In this document: positions 33,612-45,600 of the stretch, piece by piece
How positions within the stretch are numbered: position 1 is the first letter of the stretch
Layout of the letters: the number at the start of each line of letters is the position of its first letter
From: a virus
Reading direction: 5' to 3' (one strand)
Length of the DNA: 64,000 bases
Virus record (IMG/VR): IMGVR_UViG_3300021961_000050
Location: 1 to 64,000 of that record
The notes under the pieces: model-generated
The model's database searches: none
What the model saw: only the letters and a program-made list of their open reading frames with translations
What the model was told of the DNA's origin: nothing
Program-made: the position numbers and the translations under genes

Positions 33612-36600
33612 ATGGCCGTAAGAAAGACTCTTAATTTATTACCAGGTATATTCCGTACTGATACAAATGAAAAATTTTTATCAGCAACCATTGATCAATT
33701 GGTTTCAGAACCAAATCTTACCAGAGTACACGGGTACATTGGAAGAAAGTTTGCTCCTACATATAAGAAAGGTGATAGTTACGTTACAGAGTCAAGTTTT
33801 AACAGACAAAACTATCAACTTGAACCTAGTATAGTTGTTAAAGACAAAGAAGATAATGTTGAATTTTTTAGCAGTTATATTGATCTAATTAATCAGATCA
33901 AATATTATGGTGGTATTACAAACAATCATAACAGACTGTTTGACAACGAATATTATACATTTGATCCACACATTTCTCTTGATAAACTAATTAATTTTAC
34001 TCAGTACTATTGGTTGCCTAATGGCCCAGATCCAGTCAACGTAAGTACTGAAGGTGTTGACCTTACTAAAACATTCACCGTGACTAGAGATGCTAGTACC
34101 AATCAATACATTTTTGATGACAACGGCACAATTACTAATAACATTACACTAGCACGTGGTGGTAGTTATGAATTTGTTTTAGATCAAACAGGTAATCCTT
34201 TTTGGATACAAACAGAATTAGGAGTTGATGGTAAATTAAATTCTACTCCAACTATTAGTTCTAGATCTGTGTTAGGCGTCACCAACAATGGTGCTGATTC
34301 AGGAACAGTGACATTTAATGTTCCACAGTCTAATGCACAAGATAGATTTATTAAAATGGCATCAGTTTACAATGTAGACTATGCTACTCCATTGGCCTAC
34401 TCAGAATTACACAATCGTTACCTATCATCATTCTTAGAAGAATATCCACAATACGCTGGCATTACTGGCAATCTAGATGGAAAAACTTTAATTTTTATTG
34501 ATGTAGAAACATTAATCAACCTTGGTGAACCTGCGTGGACTGCACCAACTGTAATAAATCCTGATGGTAATCCAGAACCAACCTTAGATGCAGGTGTAAT
34601 AGTTCCAGATGCAGATCGTTACGGTGTGTGGAAAGTTGTATTTTCTTCTGGTGGTATTAATGATCCAATAATTAGATTAGTACCAGTACAATCAGTTGAT
34701 ATTAACGAAAAAGTTTTTATTAGATATGGTGTACTCAATGCTAATAAAGAATATTACAAAGATTACGATGGTTTCTTTCATGAAGTGCCATTACTTTCTA
34801 GTACAAAAAATACGTTGTACATACAAGATGAAAATGACACTGAAATTTATAAATCAATTAAAATTGTTGAACCAACAGGTTGGTCAATTGATGTTGACAA
34901 TGACATCTTAGGAAAGAAAACATACACCAGTCCAAATGGTATTGTGTTTACCAGTGGTCTTAAAATTAGATTTGGTACTGATGTTACTCCTAGTACCTAT
35001 GCTGACAAAGAATATTATGTTGAAAACGTTGGTGATAGTATTAGATTAGTTGATGTTGAACTAATGGTCACTCCGGAGACTTATTTAGATGAGTTAGCTT
35101 TAAATTATCCTGATGAAATATTTCCTGACTATATTACTATTGTACGTGGTAGTATTGATCTTAATGCTTGGTCAAGAAACAATCGCTGGTTCCATCAGGA
35201 CATTATTATAGCCACAGCAGGATATAATAACACACCTATTGAATTAGATCAAAATGCTCGTGCTAAGAGACCTATTGTACAGTTTGAATCAAACCTAAAA
35301 TTATTAAATTATGGTACCATTGGTAAAAGACAGATCAATATATTAGATACTACTACTGCTGACGCATTTAACGAGTTAGAAGGTAAAACATATACCATAG
35401 CAGTTGGTACAGAGTTATTTGACGGCATGCGTATTCTATTTGCCGCTGATAATGACCCATTGGTAAGAGATAAGATTTATGTTATTAATTTAGTACAATA
35501 TGAAGCAGACCCAGTTACTGGATTGCCTACTGGCGATTATCATATTAAATTAACTATTGCTGATGATGGTGATGCTGATGTCAATGACAGTGTAGTAGTC
35601 ACAGATGGTCCATATAAAGGATCCCAATGGTGGTATGACGGTAACCAATGGTATGAAGCACAACAAAAAACAGGATTGAATCAAGCACCATTGTTTGATG
35701 TATTTGATTTAAATGACAATAGCCTAACAACATATTCACGATCAACTTTTGCAGGTAGTAAGATATTTGGCTATAAAGTTAATACTGCTAACACTGCTGA
35801 CCCAATACTTGGGTTTGGATTAAGTTATAGATCCTTTACCACTCAAGGTGACATTGAATTTACTAACTTCTTCGATACTGATACGTTTGAGTATACCAAT
35901 GGACAAGATGTTATCGTAGATTCTATAGCTCAAGGATTCTTACATAAAATTACAGGTAGAGAAACATACTTAATAAAAAATGTTTGGCAAACTGTAGTTG
36001 AACCAAGCAAACAATACCAATTAATTGAATTTACCTATGATGAATACAACTATCCTTTTGTATTAGATATTACTCCACGTGCCGAACAAACAACCCCAAA
36101 TGTTAAAGTTTTTTTAAATAATCAATTATTAAAATCAACACAGTGGACTTTAAGTTCTAATAGAGAGTTGACTTTAACACCAACACTCAATGCTGGTGAT
36201 AAAATTATAGTAGCTGTCTTTAGTGATCAGGTTAGTAAATTAGGGCACTATGAAGTTCCTAGCAATCTAAACCTAAATGCACAAAATATTGATCTAGACA
36301 CATTAACGTTAGGTCAAATGAGAAACCACTTAGTGGCTTTGAGTGAAAATAGTAAAGAATTAGATGGCAATGTACTTGGTGCAAGTAATCTTAGAGATAT
36401 AGAACTAAAAGCACAAGGTGGTAATATTCTTCAACACAGTGCCCCTGTGCCATATTCAGCATTGTTCTTGCTAGATAAAGAAGCAAATTTTGTTAACAGT
36501 GTCAGACTAGCACAACAAGAATATTCAAAATTTAAATATAAATTCTTAGAACTTAGTTCAACTCTTTCAGGAGTTGACCCAACTGATCCTGTGGCCACTG

Positions 36601-39600
36601 TTGATTTGATTCTAACAGAAATTAATAAAATTAAAAATGCAACTTTCCCTTGGTATTACAGTGACATGGTACCATATGGTCCATTAAAAACTATTGTAGC
36701 AGATGTTGGGTATACTATCTTTGATCCATTGGTTAGATCATATGAAATTATTAATGTGTTTAATAATAGATTGTTAAGTAACCAGGCAATTTTAGTTTAC
36801 CTCAATGGAGTTCAGTTAGTAATTGATAAGGACTATTACTTTAATCAAGATCGTCCTGCAGTTACAATAAATGAAACAGTGACTCTTGAAGTAGATGATA
36901 TATTAACCATAGTTGAATATTCAAACACTGACGGTAACTATATACCTGAAACACCAACCAAGTTAGGACTTTATCCTAAGTTTATTCCAGAAGTATTTGA
37001 AGATGATACCTATAGAACTCCAGTAATTGTGATTAGAGGGCACGACGGAAGTCTAACTCCTGCATTTGGTGATTATAGAGATGACGTATTATTAGAATTA
37101 GAAAAACGTATCTATAATAATATTAAAGTACCAATGCAACTCAGCTTTGAAGATATCTATAATGTACTGCCAGGTAGATTTAGAGACAATGATTATACTA
37201 TCAATGAAGCAAACAGAATATTGTCTAAAGGATTTTTGAATTGGATTGGTAATAACAAAATTGATTTCTCAGAAAATGTAACATTCAAAAACAATGACGC
37301 ATTTACTTGGAATTACTCAGGTGTGCCTGATAGATTAGATGGCAGTGACCTGCCAGGTAGTTGGAGAGCCTGTTATCAATATTTTTATGATACAGATGCA
37401 CCAAATACACGTCCATGGGAAATGTTAGGATTTAGTATCAAACCAGACTGGTGGGAAGGTTATTATGGACCTGCACCTTACACTGGTGGTAATGCTTTAT
37501 TATGGGAAGATCTTGAACAAGGTCGTATTGTAGACGGTGATCGTGCCGGTATTGATCCTTTATTTGCTAGACCTGGTCTTACTACTATTATTCCTGTAGA
37601 TGCCAATGGTGGGCTAATACCACCAAGCAGTATCTTATGTAGAAATCTTAGAGCATCATCAGCTAGCAAGTCCTGGACAATAGGTGAACAAGGTCCTGCT
37701 GAAATTGCATGGCGCCGTTCAAGTGAATTTCCTTATGCTGTACAGATTGCTATGGCGTTGGCTAAACCAGGAAAATATTTTGGTCTAAACATTGACATTG
37801 ACGACTATAGAAAAAATAATGAATTAGGACAATTTATTAATAGTAATTCTCATCATATTAGACAAACTGATGTAAGTTACAACGGGTACTTAAATTCAGA
37901 AAATTCAATCTATAGAACTGCTAGTTATCTTAACTGGATAGCAGATCAATTAATTAATTTAGGTATAGATCCTTCTGCTAGATTATCATTGCTAGTTCAA
38001 CGTTATCAAGTCCAATTAGCCTATAAGATGGCAGGGTTCAGCGATCATAGATTCCTGCAGGTTCTAGCTGAGCAAAGTTCGCCATCAAGTACTAATGAAA
38101 GTATTGTTATACCAGATGAAAACTATGATATTCATCTTTACAAATCAACACCAGTTGACAGGCTAGTCTACAGTGCTGTGATTGTTGAAAAAACAGACAG
38201 TGGATATACAGTAAAAGGTTATGATGTATCTAATCCTTATTTTACTATCATCCCAAGTGTGGTTAATAGTAATGCTAGAAAAATTAAAGTTCTTGATAAA
38301 GAAGGTGTAGTATATCTAGACTACCAACCAATTAAACTTACAGTGCCTTATGGCTATGAATTTAAAACACTTCAGCAGACTGTAGATTTCTTAATTAGTT
38401 ACGAAAGATACTTAATGTCACAGGGTTTTACTTTTAACAAGATAGAAGAAGAGCTTGGTGAAATTAAAAACTGGAAATTGTCAGTCAAGGAATTGTTATT
38501 CTGGGCTCAACAAGGTTGGAATTCAGGTAGCATTCTAGTACTAAGTCCTATATCAAATTCTATTGCTGTTAGTACCATTGGGGCTATTGTTGACGAAGTG
38601 TCGGATAGGCAGTACGAGTCAAGAGTAGTTGACCAAAACTTTAAATTGATCAAACGTAACAAATATAATATCACACGTTCGCCTGAAGAGTTTACTCTAA
38701 CTTTAACTGATGCAAATAGCATAGTAGGTTATATAGAATTAAATCTTGTTCAATATGAACACACTTTGATATTTGACAATTCTACAGTGTTCAATGACAT
38801 TATTTACAAACCTGAATTAGGTAGTAGACAGTACCGTTTGAAACTTATTGGTCAAAAGACAGGTGATTGGAATGGTAGTATGTATGCTCCTGGCTTCATA
38901 TATGGCAGTGCTGTAACACAGACATGGAATTCAGGAAAAGACTATCTCAAAGGAGACATAGTCAAATATAAAGATCAATTATTTGTAGCATTGAATAATG
39001 TACCAGCAACTGCGGAATTTGATTTTACTAAATGGAAATTGTCTGACGCTGGGCAATTTAATAAAGGATTACTTACAAACTTTTCAAGTAACGCCACAAG
39101 ATCAAAATCATATTATGATTCTAAAGGTTACTTCCAAGATCAAAATCAGTTACAGTACAGTCATGGTTTGATTGGTTTTAAACCCAGACAATATTTGTCA
39201 GACATTGGCTTAGATGAAAGTACACAGATTGAATTCTATAAAGGCTATATCAAACAAAAAGGTACAGCAAACAGTATTGAAGCTTTGACTAATGCTCAGT
39301 TTAGTAATCTAGATAGTCAAATTAATTTTTATGAAGAATGGGCTATACGTGTTGGAGAATATGGCGCATTGGATACTAACCCTTACATTGAAATTGTATT
39401 AGATGAAAAAGAGTTTGGGGTTAATCCTGCTAGGGCAGAATTTTTAACAGCAGAAGATGCAGGTCTAGCAGATGGATTGACTAAGTTTAGTAAAACTGAA
39501 CTATATAGAACTGCTGAAAGTTTCTCAGGATATATAGCACTTAACCGTACGGACGAAAGTGACTATGATAATGATATACCAACAGCTGGTTATGTTAATA

Positions 39601-42600
39601 TTGATGATGTTGATACAACTATATTTGATCTAACAAACTATCAAGAACTTAATAGTAAGATAGATGAAATAGGCACAGGTTATAGAATTTGGGTAGCAAA
39701 AAATTTCAGTCAAGAATGGGACGTTTTACGTGTTACAGAAACTGATAACAATGTTATTGGTGTAAAAAATGATCTAGACGGGTTCGTAACATTTACATTT
39801 GAACAACCACATGGTTTAGAAAAAGAAGAACTATTCTTCCTTAAACAATTTATAACAGAGTTTAATGGATTTTATCGTGCTTATAAGATTGTTGATCTTA
39901 ACAGCATCATGGTTGAGTACGCAGGTGATACTACAAACCTAACATCAATTGATGGTCGCGGCTTATTGTTTAAATTAGATAGTATGCGATTTTCCTTTAT
40001 GGAAGACAGTCGTGTGTACGGATTAACTAATCCAAAACACGGTTGGAAGATTGGTGATAAGATTTGGATTGATACTGACGCGGCAACTAGCCTTGTACAA
40101 GGTCAGCCCGTTAACACTGTACAAAATACTTGGAAAGTTTATGAAAAACAACACCCGTGGTCATTGAAATCAGGCATTTCTAAACCAGTTGGTTTGCAAT
40201 CTAATGCAGATACCTACGGTAGTTCAGTTAGAATGAGTTATGATCTGTCTACTATTGCTGTGGGTGGAGAAACTGCATCTAGATATGACGTTATCACTGA
40301 TACAACAACAGCAGGAGTTGGCGAGGTTAATCTATTTGTTAGAAACTATGACAACGAATATGAACACTCAGTGGTTATAAGTCCATCAACAGGTAATACA
40401 TACGAGTTTGGATCATTTGTTGACTTTGCTATTGATAGATTAGGTGTAGGTTCTCCAGGCAGTGAGTCAGATTTAGGTTTTGTACATATCTACAATAGAC
40501 CTGAAGGGCAGGCTGGTTGGAATATTGGTCAGGTTGTTGTAGGTAATGTTGCTTCTACAGGTGACAGATTTGGATCATCTATATCATTTGATGAATCAGG
40601 TCGTTGGTTATATGTTGGTGCTCCTGGCAATGATCTGGTCTATGTCTACGGATTAGATGAAACCATAGAACTTGAATCTGGAACGGTACTACCTGACGGT
40701 GTAGACGTTAATGTGGCAATACCATTTACTCCACAGATCACAGACGATGCAGATTCACTATTAGTTAAAAATAAAAATACCACCTTTGTTCCAAACATTG
40801 ACTATGTAGTCGATGGCGGTAATATTCAATTTAATTTTGTTCCACCAGTAATTGAACTAGACATTATCCAACAACCTTACTATGTTTATGTTGACACACT
40901 TACGGGAAATGCAAGTAGTGAGTTTGGTTACTTTATGGATTCAAGTTTAGATGGTGCACAGTTAGGTATTGGTGTACCAAATGATCCAGTGACAGTTAAC
41001 GAAACAGTTGATAAGATAAAACATGGTAGAACATATACTATTGTGTCTAATGTAAGTACAGATTTTACCACAGTTGGTGCGGCCAACAATATAGTTGGTA
41101 CAACCTTTGTTGCCAATACTACCAGTTTGGTTGGAGCATTCACAGGTGATGGAACAGTTTCTACAGTATATGCTGGTGCAGGGTCAGTACACGTTTATGA
41201 TCGTGTAATTGAGGCATTTGATAGTACTGACAGCACTGACTATGTTGTTACAGGAACCATTGGTAGAATTTATAGAGTACTAGTTGATGACATAGAAGTT
41301 GATAGAAGTAGATATTCTATTGTTGGATCTAACACTGTTAGATTTATCACACCATTGGGTGTGGGCAAAGTTGTCTATGTAGAAACTAATGAATTTAATT
41401 TGCTTGAGCTATTAACTGGTACCATAGTACAAGAAGGTGCAAGATTTGGAACAAGTCTAACAATCTGTTCTAACAACTGTGCGATCTATGTAGGTGCACC
41501 ATATTATGACAATGGCTCATCATATAACACAGGATCAGTGTTTAAATTCCATCACAGAGGAAGATTATATGGTACTAACACAGGTAGTATACAAGATCCT
41601 ACCTTTGTACCAAACGACACAATACGTTTAGATAACTTTGAAGTTAAAGTCAAACTTAGACTCAGTGAAACAGTCACAGTATCAGAAGGTGATTTTATCA
41701 CACAGTCTAGTTCAGGTGCTAATGTTACTGTTACAGCAGACTCGCCTACTGGTGGTTCAGTAACAGTTTCAATATCTGATTATAACAATGCTAATGTGTT
41801 CACACTAGGATCTGGCGTGGTTTCAATCAATGGAACACCCACAACTGCTTATCCAAGAAGAACTACACTTGACGAATGGGTAGAAGATATCAACAGTGCT
41901 AACTTATTAGGTATCACTGCTGTTAACGAACACGGATACTTTAGATTAAACTCTGATAGAACTGTGGCTAAAAATTTATTAAGAACTCTGTCAGGCAGAA
42001 ATGTAACAGGCAGTGATGGAGTATATGCTGATTCAGGTATGGCTGTATTTGCTGAAATGCAGATCATCTTAAGTACATTTAACACCCCAGGGGAATTCTT
42101 TGGTACCAATGTTATTCTAGCTCGCAACGCTTACATGTTGGTCATATCAACAGGCAAAGGTACAACTAAACGTTACATGACTTTTGATGTTAACGAAACA
42201 GTATTTGATGATGAATCCACAACATTTACTGATCAAGTCAAAGGCGGCGGCAGTGTCTATATCTATGAGTTATACGATGATCCTAGAGACGCTGTAGAAG
42301 ATCCAGGACGCTATGCCTATGCTCAACAGTTAGATCCAGAAGAACTTAATCCTGGTGATGAATTTGGTCATGCTATTGACATTGTGGGCAATTATATTAT
42401 GGCCACAGCACCCAATGATGACACCAATACATATTTAGAGCTATCAGGTAACATCACAGTAGCGGCAGGTGATGTTATCACTCAACCAACAGCTGGCCTT
42501 GATGAATTTACCGCTTACTACAGTGTTGAAGAAGGAAATCGTATAGGTATAATCAACTATAGTAGTCAACAGATACTAACTGGTTCGTCAGACACATTAT

Positions 42601-45600
42601 ATGTTAATGGTGTAGACAGTGGGGTTTATCCTACAGATATATCAGATAATACAGGTAAAGTCTATCTATTTGAAAATCTAACAGGTGGTCGTGGTTGGAA
42701 ATTAATTAGTTATGAAACACCTAAGGTGGATATAGATTCTATCAATCGTATGTATATGTACGACAAGGTTTCAAATACTATTCTAGCTAACATGGAATTT
42801 ATTGATCCTGTTAAAGGTAAAATAATGGGTCAAGCTGAACAAGAAATTAGCTATAAAACAGAATATGACCCAGCTGTCTATAACATGGGCAGTAGAAGAT
42901 ACAATGGTGATTTACATTGGGGAGCAGAACAGGTTGGTCGTGTTTGGTGGAATCTGAACAAGGTTAGATTCTTAGATTATGAACAAGGTTCATTGACCTA
43001 TAGAAGTATTAATTGGGGTCGTTTCTTCCCAGGATCAGTAATTGAAGTTGCTGAATGGGTTGAAAGTACAGTACCACCAAGTCAATATGATATTGTGGTT
43101 AACGATGGAACTCCATTGTATCCAGATGACAGTGCTTATGTTCGCACAATCTATGTAGATACATCTGGAGTTATTACTAACAAATATTATTATTGGGTAA
43201 TTAACAAACCAAGTTTAGATAAAGTAAACTCAGACAGAAAATTACCAGTGACTACAATTAAAACCTTAATTGAAAATCCAAAAAGTTCTGGAGTACCTTA
43301 TGCGGCTGTGATTCACAATCAAGCTCTGATAGTGTACAATGCGTCAAACTATCTATCAGCTTCGGATACAGTGTTACACGTTGATTATGAATTAATCAAA
43401 AATTCAAATATTATTCACAGTGAGTATGAGTTAGTACAGAAAAACAATGGACAAAGTAGAGTTGCTCCAAAAGTCATTGATAAGATGATTGACAGTCTTG
43501 CAGGACTTGATATTCTTGGTCGTGTGGTTCCTGATCCAAAACTTAGTGTTGCAGACAGATACGGTATCAGCGTAAGACCTAGACAGTCAATGTTCAAAGA
43601 TAGATTTGAAGCCATGAAGAATTTAGTTGGCTACGTTAATAATATTTTTGCAAGTAATCCTATAGCAAAACAATATAGACTTGATAGACTATTAGATAAA
43701 GAAAAAGAACCAAACTTTAAATTAAATGAGTATAATCAACGAGTTGACTCTGATGAAGAATTAACTTACATAGACACAGAAGTATTAAATCCTGGGTATA
43801 AAGTTCTAGTTACCAGCAGTGTACAAAATGATGGCCTATGGACATTAAATGAGCTCAGCGAAGATAAAGAATGGATTTTAGTTCGCATTCAAAGTTATGA
43901 CACCACACTCTATTGGGAATATCAAGATTGGTATGCTAAAGGTTACGATCAAAATACCAAGACAACCTACGTTGCGGAATCTAACGTAGAAGCACTGAAA
44001 TTATCATATGGTGTAGGTGACGTTATTAGAATAGCTAACTCAGGCAACGGTGAATGGCAAATGGTTGTTGTTAATTCCAGCTCTGAGTTTGAATTAGTTG
44101 GTATACAAAATGGTACAATTAAACTGTTAGACATTTTGGCAGACTTTACAGATACCAATCTTGGTTTTGGTAATTCAGGGTATGATCTTGGTCGCTATGC
44201 ACAGAGCCCAAACATTGAAATTAGAAATATTCTAAATGCTCTACGTTACGATATTTTTACAGGTACACTAACAGACGAAACTAACAAGTTATTCTTTGTT
44301 ATGATGAACTATGCTCTTAGTGAGCAGAAATATATTGATTGGATATTCAAAACCAGTTTTGTTAGTATAGCACATAGATTAAGAAATCTTGATCAGTTAC
44401 CTAACTATATCAGAGATAATCAAAGTTATTATCAAGACTACATCAATGAAGTAAAACCTTATAAAACTAAGATTAGAGAATATCTTGTATCATATGACAG
44501 CTTTGATCAATTTGAAGGTTCAGTAACTGATTTTGATCTGCCAGCATATTATGACACACAAGACAGACTGTTTAGATCTCCAAGTGGAGAACAAGCAGAA
44601 AAAGATTCTCAACTTTGGCAACAAGATCAGTATTCACAATGGTATGGTAACAGAACACTGTTCATTGAAAGTATTCTTGTAGAAGATGGTGGAAGTGATT
44701 ACACAGAAATACCTACAGTTACTATTGTTGGTAATGGATCAGGAGCAGAAGCTCATGCAGTTATCAATGGTGATACTGGTGCTATTACCAGCATTGTTGT
44801 TGATAAGCCAGGAAGTGGATACACATTTACTCCTACTGTGATCATCAATGGTAATGGTACAGGAGCCAAGGCCTATGCAGTACTTAAAAATACTCAAGTA
44901 CGAGGCATTTCAACCACAATGAAATTTGATAGAATTACTTATTCATCAACTGTTCAGGAATGGGCTACAAATTCCTACTACAATGAAGGTGACATAGTAA
45001 GTTATCAAGGACAAGGATATCGTGTTCTGGCAAATATTACCACTGGATTAGTATTCACAAGCAGTGACTATGAATTATATTCATCTGAATTGTTTACTAA
45101 TGCCAATGACCGTATTATGGCTTACTATGACCCACAAAACGGTCAACCTGCCAAAGACTTAAAATTATTAGTTCCAGGGGTTGAATATCCTGGAGTTCAA
45201 GTTACAGGTCTTCCATTTACTAGACAGCCTGGATTCAATGGATCAGCTCTGGCAAATTTAATAGTGAATTCAAGTGTAACAGTGGCCATTGGTGATGTGA
45301 TTACTCAAACAGTACCTGATGTTGCTCTTTATCTATCTAGTTCTGTAAGTGTTACTGAGGGCGATTTCCTAACCCAAGGTAATGCTAATATCACAGTGTT
45401 AACTACTAGTTCAGATACCATGGAGATATTTGGTAATTACAACTCAGTTGTTGAGTTTGATGTAGAAGAAACAGCTAATGTATTCATTAATGGTGTAGAA
45501 CAAGAAATTACTACATTTGATTATTATTCTACAACTTGGAGTAATGTTGGTATTACTACTGCTAACATTATGACTCTGTCAGAACCAATGCTAACTGTTT